Positions 25,583 through 33,911 of a DNA stretch of 56,536 nucleotides are shown here, piece after piece. The notes under the pieces were generated by a model. The model made no database searches. It was given only the letters and a program-made list of their open reading frames with translations, and was not told where the DNA came from. The DNA is from CAZATK01 sp964488085 (GTDB lineage Bacteria > Patescibacteriota > Minisyncoccia > UBA6257 > UBA11618), in assembly GCA_964488085.1 (NCBI GenBank), contig CAZATK010000002.1, forward strand, positions 1 to 56,536, in the 5' to 3' direction. Position 1 is the first letter of the stretch. Every line of letters begins with the position of its first letter. The translations under genes and the position numbers were made by a program.

Positions 25583-25849
25583 GTGGACCCCTTTGATTTA
25601 CTAAGCGAAAATTATTTTGAAGAGATAGATGATAGGGCGAAAAAATCAAAAGTTTATAAATCGTATCAATTAATTGGTTTGCAAATTGCTGAATTACTGG
25701 GTGACAATAAATACAAGGCCTTATATATCAAGCTTGCCAAGAAATATGACAATACTCATTTATTAAATCTGGCAAAAAGCGTATCAGAAAATAAAAATAT
25801 TAAAAATAAAGGAGCGTATTTTATGAGTATTTTATTTAAGAAAAAATGA
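25583..25849 (+). CDS. Small conserved-looking protein of unknown function
   Basis: An 88-aa helical, Lys-rich protein starting at GTG 25583 (DPFDLLSENYFEEIDDRAKK). It has no signal or membrane segment. A TTGATA-17-TAGATT promoter lies about nine nt before the GTG, so the message may be leaderless. It overlaps def by 4 nt (ATGA), which suggests linked expression with peptide deformylase. I do not recognise the family. Confidence 0.7.
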   Translation: MDPFDLLSENYFEEIDDRAKKSKVYKSYQLIGLQIAELLGDNKYKALYIKLAKKYDNTHLLNLAKSVSENKNIKNKGAYFMSILFKKK

Positions 25850-26316
25850 CAAAATTATTTACCATAGACAATAAAGAAGAAGAAAAATTTTTAAGGAAAA
25901 AACCAGCTGATTTTGATTTCTCTAAATATTCTAAAAAGGAAATAAAGGAATTAATAAAAACCATGAGAACAATAATGAAGTTATCTGACGGCATAGGATT
26001 GAGCGCTAATCAGATAGGATTGAATTTAAATTGTTTTGTAGCTGAAGTGGATAATAAATTTTATGCTATTTTTAATCCTAAAGTTATTAAACTTTCTAAA
26101 GAAAATGATGACATGGAAGAGGGGTGTTTAAGTGCGCCTAATAATTTCGGAGTTGTTAATAGGGCTGATAAAATTTGGTTGGAGAGCTTCGATTCTAACG
26201 GTAAAAAAATAAAACTGAAAGTTTGGGGTTTTTTGGCAAGAATTTTTCAACACGAAGTTGATCATCTTAATGGTACGCTTTTTGTAGATAAGTGTAAGGA
26301 TTTACGCAAAATATAA
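25846..26316 (+). CDS. def: Peptide deformylase
   Basis: The 156-aa metalloenzyme removes formyl groups from new N-terminal methionines. All three motifs are present: GIGLSANQ (GxGLAAxQ), EGCLS and HEVDH (HExxH). Length is slightly short. It precedes fmt, which adds the formyl group to initiator Met-tRNA, with an imperfect inverted repeat between. Translation start overlaps the upstream orphan. Confidence 0.93.
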   Translation: MTKLFTIDNKEEEKFLRKKPADFDFSKYSKKEIKELIKTMRTIMKLSDGIGLSANQIGLNLNCFVAEVDNKFYAIFNPKVIKLSKENDDMEEGCLSAPNNFGVVNRADKIWLESFDSNGKKIKLKVWGFLARIFQHEVDHLNGTLFVDKCKDLRKI

Positions 26317-26431
26317 AATCCCAAGCACCAATGTCCAAATCCCAACAAATGACCAAATCACAAATCCCAATAATTTGGGATTTTAACTATTGGGATTTTA
26401 TTGGTCATTGGTCATTGAGATTTGGGGTTTT
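26317..26431. repeat. Imperfect inverted repeat rich in CCCAA/TTGGG between def and fmt
   Basis: The left half (AAAATCCCAA..ACCAATG..CCAAATCCC) and right half (TTGGTCATTG..GATTTGGGGTTTT) are about 70% complementary, with an inner TCCCAATAATTTGGGA stem. Within each half, CCAAATC and GGTCATTG units recur. This is a low-complexity intergenic repeat array directly before the fmt ATG. Confidence 0.65.
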
Positions 26432-27298
26432 ATGAAATATATTTTCTTCGGTACGCCGGAATTTTCAGCTATTATTTTAGATAAATTAATCAAAGCGGAT
26501 TTTGTTCCGACAGCCGTTGTCACAAATCCTGATCGCCCTGCTGGCAGAGGAAAGATTTTAACAGCTTCGGCTGTTAAAACGAGAATAATGAATCAGGAAT
26601 CAGGAATTAGGAATACAATTAAAATTTTACAGCCGGAAACTTTGGATGGTCTATTTATTAACGAGCTTGAGTCAGTTGGCGCTGAAGCGGGTGTTTTAGT
26701 AGCTTATGGTAAAATTATTCCTAAAGAAGTTATAAATGTTTTTCCAAAAGGAATAATTGTTATTCACCCCTCTTTATTACCTAAATATCGAGGCGCGACA
26801 CCCATTCAAAACGCCATCTTAAATGGCGATGAAAAAACTGGAACAACTTTATTTTTAATGGACGAGAAGATTGATCACGGACCAATTATCGCGAATAAGA
26901 AAGCAGGAATTATGAATGACGATACTTATGAAACTTTATCGCAAAAACTTGCGGGATTAAGTGGAGATCTGCTTATAAATACTCTACCGGAATATTTAGA
27001 AGGAAGGGTTTTACCTAAGGAGCAGAATCATTCTCAAGTTACTTATACTAAAAAATTTACCAGCGAAGACGGATTTGTTGATCCAGTTGATCTAAAAGAG
27101 GCCTTAGAAAAAAAACGCCCCCCCAAAGCAGAAATTATCTGGTGTAAGGTGAGGGCTTTAAATCCCGAACCGGGCGTGTGGACGATATGGAAAGGAGGCA
27201 GGCGTATGAAAATTTTAGAGGCAGACCTTATTAATGGCAATCTGAATCTGAAGAGGGTTCAGTTTGACGGGGAGAAACCTCGTCTGATGGCGGAATAG
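26432..27298 (+). CDS. fmt: Methionyl-tRNA formyltransferase
   Basis: The 288-aa enzyme formylates initiator Met-tRNA. Visible are FFGTPEFSA at the N-terminus, VTNPDRPAGRG, AYGKIIP, IHPSLLPKYRGATPIQ (catalytic region) and the C-terminal RALNPEPGVWT. The start is ATG 26432; the upstream in-frame extension lies in repeat DNA. Residues about 54-61 (NQESGIRN) are encoded by an ATCAGGA-type repeat and look like an insertion. The 3' end overlaps an antisense small gene by 68 bp. Confidence 0.93.
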   Translation: MKYIFFGTPEFSAIILDKLIKADFVPTAVVTNPDRPAGRGKILTASAVKTRIMNQESGIRNTIKILQPETLDGLFINELESVGAEAGVLVAYGKIIPKEVINVFPKGIIVIHPSLLPKYRGATPIQNAILNGDEKTGTTLFLMDEKIDHGPIIANKKAGIMNDDTYETLSQKLAGLSGDLLINTLPEYLEGRVLPKEQNHSQVTYTKKFTSEDGFVDPVDLKEALEKKRPPKAEIIWCKVRALNPEPGVWTIWKGGRRMKILEADLINGNLNLKRVQFDGEKPRLMAE

Positions 27299-27446
27299 TT
27301 TGAACTTGTTGACCGCATTTCATGCAACAATCTCTTATTACAGGTTGTCCGCAACATTGACTTAAGGGGAATTTTACTTCTTCCGGAATCATTTTTCGAT
27401 ATTTTTCAAGTCTGCGCTTTATAAGCTCTCTCCACTTCATATTCAC
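27231..27446 (-). CDS. Small zinc-ribbon-like protein, antisense-overlapping fmt
   Basis: A 71-aa ORF with CCGQPVIRDCCMKCGQQ, whose paired cysteines resemble a zinc ribbon, after a basic helix (KWRELIKRRLEKYRK). The tail is acidic and Ser/Pro-rich. A GTG start at 27446 has GGAG seven nt upstream; the ATG at 27440 is the alternative. It lies 34 nt after sodA on the same strand. The last 68 bp are antisense to the fmt end, so part of its tail may be an accident of overlap. No named family. Confidence 0.55.
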   Translation of the reverse strand: MNMKWRELIKRRLEKYRKMIPEEVKFPLSQCCGQPVIRDCCMKCGQQVQTIPPSDEVSPRQTEPSSDSDCH

Positions 27447-27480
27447 GAGTTTTCTCCGTTATTTTAAGAAGCTAAAAGTA

Positions 27481-28050
27481 TTATAATATTTTTTCTACTT
27501 CTTGCCAATTTACTAAATTCCACCAATTTTCCACATATTCCGAACGACGATTTTGATATTTAAGATAATAAGCATGCTCCCAAATATCTAATCCCAATAA
27601 TGGCTTTTTTCCCATTGAGATGGGAGTGTCTTGGTTGGGCGTAGCCATAACAGTCAGCGAACCATCACTATTTTTAATAATCCACACCCAACCGCTACCA
27701 AAAAAACTGATAGCTATTTTGTTAAATTCCTCTTTTAAATTTACAATACTAGGAATCGGCGTACCATTTTTTCCAGCGGGAGCAAGCGTGTTCCAAAAAA
27801 AAGAATGATTATAGTGACCTCCGCCATGGTTACGAACAGCCGAACGAACTTCTTCGGGTACTAAATCCAAATTACTCAATAATTCTTCTAATGTTTTACT
27901 TTCTAATTGTGGAGCTTTGGTTAATGCTTCGTTTAATTTATTAACGTAAGTTGAGTGATGTTTGGTGTGGTGAATTTCCATCGTTTGAGCGTCTATAAAC
28001 GGCTCAAGGGCATTGTAAGAATAAGGCAACGCGGGCAATTCATACCTCAT
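27481..28050 (-). CDS. sodA: Superoxide dismutase (Mn/Fe family, Mn-like)
   Basis: The 189-aa enzyme dismutates superoxide. Metal ligands are visible in EIHHTKHHSTYV, HGGGHYNHSFFW and LDIWEHAYYL (D and H). The gate/second-shell segment reads TPNQDTPI, the Gln position typical of Mn enzymes. It suggests exposure to oxygen even if the host has no respiration. The ATG overlaps the stop of the upstream His-rich protein by one base (TAATG), so they are coupled. Confidence 0.94.
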   Translation of the reverse strand: MRYELPALPYSYNALEPFIDAQTMEIHHTKHHSTYVNKLNEALTKAPQLESKTLEELLSNLDLVPEEVRSAVRNHGGGHYNHSFFWNTLAPAGKNGTPIPSIVNLKEEFNKIAISFFGSGWVWIIKNSDGSLTVMATPNQDTPISMGKKPLLGLDIWEHAYYLKYQNRRSEYVENWWNLVNWQEVEKIL

Positions 28051-28529
28051 TATTGTTTCTTATATTCCAATATAATTTGTTGATTATCCGCAAGAATTAA
28101 GTCCCCCCACTCTTCATTGGGTATATTATTAACAATCATTTTTAGATTGTAACCATCTTTATTTAATTTTTCTCCCCATATATCAAAAAATGTTTTTAGC
28201 ATAAACTGTTTACCTATTTCCGCGGTTTCTATATGAATTTTTCCAGTATTATCGTGAATATGAATTTCCGCCATGCAATTTTTTAATATGCCAACATTTG
28301 CCGGGATTTCCATTTTAGTTCCATCAACTGATATTGTTAAATCCGAATGGATATGTTGGGCTAGATTAGCATGTTCGTTTTGTAAGCATTCTACATTAGA
28401 AGCGGACCATTTTTTTATCATTTCTTTATTAGGATCATTTATTTTTGGCCAAATAAAAAGGACTCCGAGGATTATTATTAGGATTCCGAAACATAGATAA
28501 ATTTTAAGTTTTGATTTGTTATAATTCAT
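28050..28529 (-). CDS. Membrane-anchored His-rich extracytoplasmic protein
   Basis: A 159-aa protein with one N-terminal membrane helix (about 10-27) and an outside domain rich in paired histidines: NLAQHIHSDLTISV, MEIPANVGI, CMAEIHIHDNTGKIHIE. The pattern suggests metal binding. Translational coupling to sodA supports a link to metal or redox handling, by inference. It has a near-consensus promoter (TTGTCT-17-TATACT) seven nt before the ATG, predicting a leaderless mRNA. Confidence 0.75.
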   Translation of the reverse strand: MNYNKSKLKIYLCFGILIIILGVLFIWPKINDPNKEMIKKWSASNVECLQNEHANLAQHIHSDLTISVDGTKMEIPANVGILKNCMAEIHIHDNTGKIHIETAEIGKQFMLKTFFDIWGEKLNKDGYNLKMIVNNIPNEEWGDLILADNQQIILEYKKQ

Positions 28530-28565
28530 CTTTTTAAGTATAATGTTGTATTCTTAAAAAGACAA
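28516..28565. promoter_or_regulatory. Overlapping divergent promoters
   Basis: Rightward (tRNA-Gln): TTGTTA 28516-28521, 17 nt, TATAAT 28539-28544. Leftward (His-rich protein/sodA): TTGTCT 28565-28560, 17 nt, TATACT 28542-28537. The -10 boxes share bases, so RNA polymerase can use only one at a time. Confidence 0.75.
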
Positions 28566-28567
28566 CT

Positions 28568-28638
28568 TGCCGGATCGTCTAACGGTAGGACAGTGGACTC
28601 TGAATCCACTAATCTTGGTTCGATTCCAAGTCCGGCAG
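28568..28638 (+). tRNA. tRNA-Gln(CTG)
   Basis: Acceptor TGCCGGA/TCCGGCA, anticodon loop CTCTGAA (anticodon CTG), T-arm GGTTCGATTCC. CCA is not encoded. The body matches tRNA-Gln(TTG) at 16885 closely, suggesting duplication. Confidence 0.95.
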
Positions 28639-28640
28639 CA

Positions 28641-29363
28641 ATGGAAATAATTATAAAATTATTGAAATTAGTTAGGCAAAAGCCAGCATATTTTGAGGAT
28701 GATCTGCTCACTTATCATTTATGTGAATTTTTGCGTGAAGATCGTTTTAAAAAGAGCTTAGACATAGCGGAAAAAGAAGGACATTTTTATTTGGGAATGC
28801 CGGCAAATTGGCGTAAACATGTAGCATGTTGGGCGGCGGATATTGGAAAAAAATTAGACGGTGATTTTGTGGAATGTGGTGTGGCTTACGCCTCAACGAG
28901 TCGTGTGGTTATGGAATATATTGATTTTAAGAATCTAAATAAGAAGTTTTATCTTATAGATACTTATGAAGGATTAGATGAACGGTATCTTTCTCTCAAG
29001 GACAAGTTTCGTAATCAGTCTTATAAAAAAATATATACTCCAAATATGTATGAGTTTGTTGAAAAAGCATTTAAAGTATTTTCTAATGTTATTATCATAA
29101 AAGGTGTAGTACCAGAAGTATTAGAGCAAGTGAGGCCAGAAAAAGTGGCTTATTTACACATTGATATGAATTGTGTGATTCCGGAAATAGCTGCTGCCGA
29201 GTATTTTTGGAATAAAATGACAAGCGGGGCGATTGTGCTTTTAGATGATTATGGACACAAGGGCTACGAAGAACAACATGACGCATTTGATAAATTTGCA
29301 AAAGAAAAAGGAGTGCCTATTTTGTGTTTGCCAACGGGTCAGGGAATAATAATAAAACCCTAA
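28641..29363 (+). CDS. TylF/MycF-family methyltransferase-like protein
   Basis: The 240-aa protein has a SAM-binding Rossmann core of the TylF (macrocin O-methyltransferase) family: DFVECGVAYASTS (motif I), FYLIDTYEGLDE, LHIDMN and a metal-site-like IVLLDDYGHKGYEEQHDA. Family members methylate sugars, often in surface glycan clusters, though none is adjacent. I use ATG 28641, two nt after the tRNA; a longer frame would run through the tRNA gene. The message is probably released by tRNA 3' processing with almost no leader. Confidence 0.8.
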   Translation: MEIIIKLLKLVRQKPAYFEDDLLTYHLCEFLREDRFKKSLDIAEKEGHFYLGMPANWRKHVACWAADIGKKLDGDFVECGVAYASTSRVVMEYIDFKNLNKKFYLIDTYEGLDERYLSLKDKFRNQSYKKIYTPNMYEFVEKAFKVFSNVIIIKGVVPEVLEQVRPEKVAYLHIDMNCVIPEIAAAEYFWNKMTSGAIVLLDDYGHKGYEEQHDAFDKFAKEKGVPILCLPTGQGIIIKP

Positions 29364-30367
29364 AGGCCTCTCTTTAGTGTTTCAAGGCGTTCTTTGTTTA
29401 TTCTTAAAATACTTTCGTTTTCTTGAAGACCCTTCAACATCTTATTGTATTCTTCTGTTGTGGGATTACGTGATTTTCCATAAAATAATACATATTCGGT
29501 GCTATGCTTGAGAAGATTCTCAAGAGCCATAACATAACCCTCGCGTAAATATAACTCTTCCGATTTGAATTTTTTTATATTTTCATTATTACTAAAAAAT
29601 TCTTTAAAAAGAAGAACAATTTGGGAAGAATCACGAAAATTTTGCCATAACACATTTAAATACTCTTCGTTATATTTTTTTGGATTTGTTTCATATTTCT
29701 CACGATCAAGATTAAATTGTTCAAAAGCTCGTTTTAATGTCTCAATATCTTCCAACTGAAATAATTTCCCTCCCGCGTCATTAACGGGACACTCTATGCC
29801 ATTTATTAGATTTTTTATTCTTTCTAAATCTGATAGGGTAAACAATCTTCCGGACATATCCGGAATTTCTATTCCCTTCATGCTCTGGTCAAGAAATTTA
29901 ACTGAATAATCTTGTGATTTATGAATAATTCCAAGAGGGAAAATTATGCTAAATAATATTTTTCGTCCCAATGACCCTGTTCCTCTTATGTTGCCTGTTT
30001 CAATAAGTTCTTTTATGCGAGCTAATGCCAATTTTTGATCTTGATTAAGATTTTGTTTTTTAGCTAGGGCATTCCCCGCATATTCTAAATACTTTAGAAA
30101 ATTATAACGAAAAACAGAGTCATTTTTAAATTCATTATCTAGACTCAAAAATAATTGTCTAACTAAATATTTAGATTTTGGATCATTAGGATCCAAAATA
30201 AAACCGCCGGTATAACCGGTTAAAGTTAAATCTCGCAATCTGGATAAAAGTAAAATTTCTTCCGGTTGCGATGCTTGCCCTGAGTCGCGTCGAAGGGCTT
30301 GTCCCAGTCCGGTTTGTGAAAATAAAAGCGTACCAATAACTAACGGTATTATAAAAAACCTCAGCAC
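29360..30367 (-). CDS. Exported helical protein of unknown function
   Basis: A 335-aa protein with a signal peptide (about 1-23) and a mostly helical, charged remainder. The start is GTG 30367, overlapping the stop of the C45-family gene. Two similar stretches, GIEIPDMSGRLFTLSDLERIKN and GIECPVNDAGGKLFQLEDIETLK, are an internal duplication. Just after the signal peptide, QALRRDSGQAS is encoded by a palindromic CCCTGAGTCGCGTCGAAGGG-type repeat. Function unknown. Confidence 0.65.
   Translation of the reverse strand: MLRFFIIPLVIGTLLFSQTGLGQALRRDSGQASQPEEILLLSRLRDLTLTGYTGGFILDPNDPKSKYLVRQLFLSLDNEFKNDSVFRYNFLKYLEYAGNALAKKQNLNQDQKLALARIKELIETGNIRGTGSLGRKILFSIIFPLGIIHKSQDYSVKFLDQSMKGIEIPDMSGRLFTLSDLERIKNLINGIECPVNDAGGKLFQLEDIETLKRAFEQFNLDREKYETNPKKYNEEYLNVLWQNFRDSSQIVLLFKEFFSNNENIKKFKSEELYLREGYVMALENLLKHSTEYVLFYGKSRNPTTEEYNKMLKGLQENESILRINKERLETLKRGL
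30273..30301. repeat. Palindromic repeat inside a coding region
   Basis: GCCCT and AGGGC bracket a CGACGCGACT core (minus sense). It contributes about nine residues in frame directly after the signal peptide of the 335-aa protein. This type of CCCTGAG..CGAAGGG palindrome is a common dispersed repeat in bacterial genomes. Confidence 0.7.
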
Positions 30368-31347
30368 TTCTTAAGTATAACATCTTCATCATCGTTAAAT
30401 ATTTTTATATTTTTTTTATTAATATCGCATATAACCGTAGCAAATGTCTTCCTAGAATCATTTTTGATGAACGGTCTTTTAAATTTAGTAGTTAAAGTTT
30501 TAATCACTTGTTCTTGATAGTCATTTTTGTTTAATAAGCTTGCGCATATCGCTAATCTCGCCTTGCTTGTGCCAAAGTTTTCTTTATTAGTATATTTTTT
30601 AGAAAATTTATTATGAATGTGGTGATTAGTGTGGTAAAAAAAATTATTTATTTTTTTTACGCTAGTTGTTTTGCCGGATTTTTCTATGGACACCGCTTTT
30701 TTATTTAAAGTGTCGGCCAATAGATAATGAAATCCGGAACAATTCCTATTTTTTTTAAGAAACTGAATGGCGTTTTTTAAACTAGCCTGTTCTATCAACA
30801 GGGCTGATTCAAAATATCTGGGTAAATAAGATAGATTATCGCAATTAAATGGAACGATTGTATCCACACAACAAAAGATTCCGGCCATATTCCATGAAAA
30901 TGCATTGTTAGGTAATTCTCCTATTAATACAAATGAATTGTATCGTAAGCCGTTTTTTAAATTAAATTGAATAAGAGCAAAATTTTCATTTATTAAAGAA
31001 TCATCCTCGTCTTCGTTATGGGCAACAAAAAAATCTTTTTTATTTTTTATTAATACTGTAGTGCATCCGCCTGAAGAATTAGTTATTTCAGGGAAATTTC
31101 TTAAAAATATAAAATTATAATTAACTTTTGCGCCCATGGCTATGCCCCGCAGTTCTTCCAGTAAATAGGGCGCTTTTTTTTGAATAAACTTTTGAGTTTT
31201 TTCAATTTGCAATCTCTTTTTATTAAGAACCGTTTCAAATATTTTACGGTTTTTTTGTAAAAGTTGTTTAATTATTTTCCTTCCAAAACTGCCTATTTGG
31301 TATCCAACATCAAAATAACTGCCAGTTACGGTCAGTTCTCTAATCAT
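30361..31347 (-). CDS. C45-family (acyl-CoA:6-APA acyltransferase-like) Ntn hydrolase
   Basis: About 328 aa. The family signature is GYQIGSFGRKI near the N-terminus and SSGGCTTVLI, whose Cys would become the N-terminal nucleophile after self-cleavage, followed by AHNEDED and LIGELPNNAFSWNMAGI. C45 proteins hydrolyse or transfer amide-linked acyl groups. I chose ATG 31347, since the upstream extension covers a hairpin (31358-31396). It lies about 20 nt after ftsX and overlaps the next gene by 7 nt. Confidence 0.82.
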   Translation of the reverse strand: MIRELTVTGSYFDVGYQIGSFGRKIIKQLLQKNRKIFETVLNKKRLQIEKTQKFIQKKAPYLLEELRGIAMGAKVNYNFIFLRNFPEITNSSGGCTTVLIKNKKDFFVAHNEDEDDSLINENFALIQFNLKNGLRYNSFVLIGELPNNAFSWNMAGIFCCVDTIVPFNCDNLSYLPRYFESALLIEQASLKNAIQFLKKNRNCSGFHYLLADTLNKKAVSIEKSGKTTSVKKINNFFYHTNHHIHNKFSKKYTNKENFGTSKARLAICASLLNKNDYQEQVIKTLTTKFKRPFIKNDSRKTFATVICDINKKNIKIFNDDEDVILKKC

Positions 31348-31428
31348 TATATTTTCTAGCGAGCCCACGCGAAAATTTATTTTCGTGATGGGCGAGCGAC
31401 GGAAATTCAAGAAATGTCATAGCATTTC

Positions 31429-32337
31429 TTATATTTTCAAATATTTTCTTATAGCAAAATTACTGGAAATAATTCCTAAACCAATGCCGAATAAAAGCTG
31501 ATATCCAAATAATTTAAAAATATTATCAAACAGATATATTCTTAAATCTAAATTAGTAAGAAAAAATTTTAAATATGGCGATGCCCAATAAGCAATCGGC
31601 CAAAATATTAACATGCTGATTACAGCTGCTAATACCCCATAAATTATTCCCTCAACTATATATGGGCCTGTAATAAAATAATTGGGTGCTCCCACCAAAC
31701 GCATAATCCCAATCTCTTCTCGGTTGGAGTAAATTGCCAAACTAACCGTGTTGAATGTTACAAGAATTGCGGAGATAGACAATAATATTGTTAGAATTAA
31801 TCCTAATTTATTACCAATGTCCACTATTTTTCCCAGTCTTTCAATAACTACTTTATTTTGAGTATAAGTAACCTTTTCTATTAGTGGGCGCCATTCGTTG
31901 TTATCTAATTTGGAAGCAATGACGGAATAAAAGGTCGGGTCTTTGGCTTTAATATTTATTAATGAAGATAAGGGATTTTCGTCTAATTCTTCCAGCGCTT
32001 GAATTATCGTCGGGTCATTTTTATGTTTTTCTTTGAATATTTCTAACGCTTTTTCTTTAGAAATATATTCCGCCTTATCCACTTCGGACAATTCTTCTAT
32101 GGTCTTTTTTATTTTCAGAATTTCTGCTTCGGGGGTCGCTATTTTAAAATAAACAGAAATATCAATTTTATCTTTAAGAATTTCTAGGCCGGTTTTCGTT
32201 ATAACGCTAAAAACAATCAGCATTTCAAAAACTATAAGAGCAAGCACGATAATAAACAATGTGGCCAAAGAAAGCCATTTGTTTCTCCAAAAATGTTGCC
32301 ATCCGTATTTAACTAATCTTAACAGTGAATTTAGCAT
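31429..32337 (-). CDS. ftsX: Cell division permease-like protein
   Basis: A 302-aa protein with four membrane segments (one N-terminal, three C-terminal) and a large outside loop (about 45-165) containing ISVYFKIATPEAEI and IEELSEVDKAEYISKEKA, all characteristic of FtsX. With FtsE it drives wall hydrolases such as EnvC-like M23 proteins during division. The start overlaps the ftsE stop by one base. Confidence 0.95.
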   Translation of the reverse strand: MLNSLLRLVKYGWQHFWRNKWLSLATLFIIVLALIVFEMLIVFSVITKTGLEILKDKIDISVYFKIATPEAEILKIKKTIEELSEVDKAEYISKEKALEIFKEKHKNDPTIIQALEELDENPLSSLINIKAKDPTFYSVIASKLDNNEWRPLIEKVTYTQNKVVIERLGKIVDIGNKLGLILTILLSISAILVTFNTVSLAIYSNREEIGIMRLVGAPNYFITGPYIVEGIIYGVLAAVISMLIFWPIAYWASPYLKFFLTNLDLRIYLFDNIFKLFGYQLLFGIGLGIISSNFAIRKYLKI

Positions 32338-33026
32338 TACAATATATATCTCCCATTTTTTTCATCGCGAATAATTTTTCCATTTTCCATACTGATAACC
32401 CTTTTGCCTAAAGCGTTAATAATGTCTTTGCTGTGAGTTGCGAGAATAATTGTTGTTCCTAGCTCATTAATTTTTAATAATAATTTTATAATTTCCCAAG
32501 TATTCATTGGATCTAAATTTCCCGTTGGCTCATCAGCGACTATTACCGCCGGCCGATTTATCATGGCTCGGGCAATAGCCACTCTTTGTTTTTCTCCACC
32601 GGATAATTCATGGGGAAAATTGTGAGTTTTATCTATTAAGCCAACCATATCCAATATTTGAGGCACTGTTTCTTTAATTTCTGTTTGGCGCCTTCCTTCC
32701 ACCTCCATAGCAAAGGCAATATTTTCATAGGCATTTTTGCCTTGTAAAAGTCGGAAGTCCTGAAATATTACGCCTACTTGACGGCGCAGTTGAGGCAGTT
32801 CTCTTGGTTTGAGTTTATTTACTTCTTGGCTTCCCAATATAATTCTGCCCTTGGTCGGTTTTTCTTCTCCTATCAGTAATTTTATAAGGGTTGATTTGCC
32901 AGCTCCTGATTTTCCTACCAAAGCAACAAACTCCTTGTGTTCAATTTTTAAATTGACATCTTCAAGCGCTACGGCTTTATTTCCATTGCTATTATATATT
33001 TTAGAAACATTAACAAACTGAATCAT
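32337..33026 (-). CDS. ftsE: Cell division ABC-type ATPase
   Basis: The 229-aa ATPase has Walker A GKSGAGKST, Q-loop VGVIFQDFRLL, signature LSGGEKQRVAIARA, Walker B VIVADEPTGNLD and switch HSKD. FYxV-type lead-in (MIQFVNVSKIY) matches FtsE. It lies in prfB-ftsE-ftsX, 19 nt after prfB. Confidence 0.96.
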   Translation of the reverse strand: MIQFVNVSKIYNSNGNKAVALEDVNLKIEHKEFVALVGKSGAGKSTLIKLLIGEEKPTKGRIILGSQEVNKLKPRELPQLRRQVGVIFQDFRLLQGKNAYENIAFAMEVEGRRQTEIKETVPQILDMVGLIDKTHNFPHELSGGEKQRVAIARAMINRPAVIVADEPTGNLDPMNTWEIIKLLLKINELGTTIILATHSKDIINALGKRVISMENGKIIRDEKNGRYIL

Positions 33027-33045
33027 TTTTTAGTGTATAACACTA

Positions 33046-33765
33046 CTATTCTAGCTCTGCTGATATAAACTTATCAAGTTCGCCGTCAAGCACCGCGTCG
33101 GGATTATGATGTTCAACTTTAGTCCGATGGTCTTTAACTAATTGGTAAGGATGGAGCACATAAGATCTTATTTGATTGCCCCATTCGGGAGTTACTTTTG
33201 TTTTTAAATTACTTAATTCTTTTTCTTGCCTTTGTTCCATTAATTGAAATAATTTCGCTTTCAGAGCCTTGAGAGCTCTTTCTTTATTTTGTACTTGCGA
33301 GCGTTCCACTTGGGAAGCAGCGCTAATGCCGGTGGGTAAATGCACAATGCGGACAGCCGTTTCTCTTTTATTAACATTTTGTCCGCCGGGTCCGCTAGAG
33401 CGGGACATTTCCACTTTTAAATCTTCTGGGGGTATTTGCAAATTTCGTTCATCCATCTCCGGCAGTTCCGGCACTATTTCTACGAGTGCAAACGAAGTAT
33501 GCCTTAGTTTTTTTGCGGAGAACGGAGAGATTCTTACTAGTCGGTGCACGCCGGTTTCTTTTTTTAAATTTCCATAAACATACTCCCCCTTTATTTCCAT
33601 TACCCTATCGTCGGTAATAATAATTTTCCACCCTCTTTTTTGGGCATATTTAATATACATATTAAATAGCATATTGGCCCAATCTTTAGCGTCATCTCCG
33701 CCGGCGCCGGCGTAAACAGTAAGATGGGCATTATTCTTGTCGTATTTTCCAGTTAATGGTTGCAT
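33046..33765 (-). CDS. prfB: Peptide chain release factor 2 lacking domain 1 and the frameshift site
   Basis: The 239-aa protein contains the RF2 stop-codon-reading motif SPF (VRISPFSAKK) and the peptidyl-tRNA hydrolysis motif GGQ (SSGPGGQNVNKRE). RF2 normally has about 365 residues. The alignment starts at YDKNNAHLTVYAGAGGDDAKDW, so the N-terminal helical domain is absent. Upstream, the frame is closed by a TAG ten codons before the ATG, and the usual CTTTGA frameshift signal is not seen. A TATAAT at about 33827-33835 (minus) precedes a hairpin leader. It is first in the prfB-ftsE-ftsX transcript. Confidence 0.88.
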   Translation of the reverse strand: MQPLTGKYDKNNAHLTVYAGAGGDDAKDWANMLFNMYIKYAQKRGWKIIITDDRVMEIKGEYVYGNLKKETGVHRLVRISPFSAKKLRHTSFALVEIVPELPEMDERNLQIPPEDLKVEMSRSSGPGGQNVNKRETAVRIVHLPTGISAASQVERSQVQNKERALKALKAKLFQLMEQRQEKELSNLKTKVTPEWGNQIRSYVLHPYQLVKDHRTKVEHHNPDAVLDGELDKFISAELE

Positions 33766-33786
33766 AAATTTTGCCTGCCCGCCGTA

Positions 33787-33826
33787 GGTCGCCTAAGGCG
33801 ACCGAAGGAAGGAACTACGTCGGTGT
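33787..33826 (-). repeat. GC hairpin preceded by a tRNA-like 5' remnant, in the prfB leader
   Basis: GGTCGCC/GGCGACC (33787-33803) forms a 7-bp hairpin of the same sequence as the one at 25407. Just upstream on the minus strand is ACCGACGTAGTTC, sharing CCGACGTAGTTC with the tRNA-like fragment at 35011. The short length makes the tRNA link tentative. Confidence 0.5.
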
Positions 33827-33911
33827 AATTATACCAACAAACAACTTCCCCTATTAAGTCTAGTTCGCAATTAAAAGAATAATATATGCTGTGTGAAAGT
33901 CAGTCTGAATA

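Noticed and set aside
26317..26431. Riboswitch before fmt
   Set aside because: The sequence is a low-complexity imperfect inverted repeat without a recognisable aptamer core.
27231..27446. Ribosomal protein L32
   Set aside because: It has paired cysteines and a basic start but lacks the MAVPKxK opening and the usual spacing of L32.
28593..28640. N-terminal extension of the TylF-like protein
   Set aside because: The extension is translated tRNA-Gln sequence; the ATG at 28641 is the sensible start.
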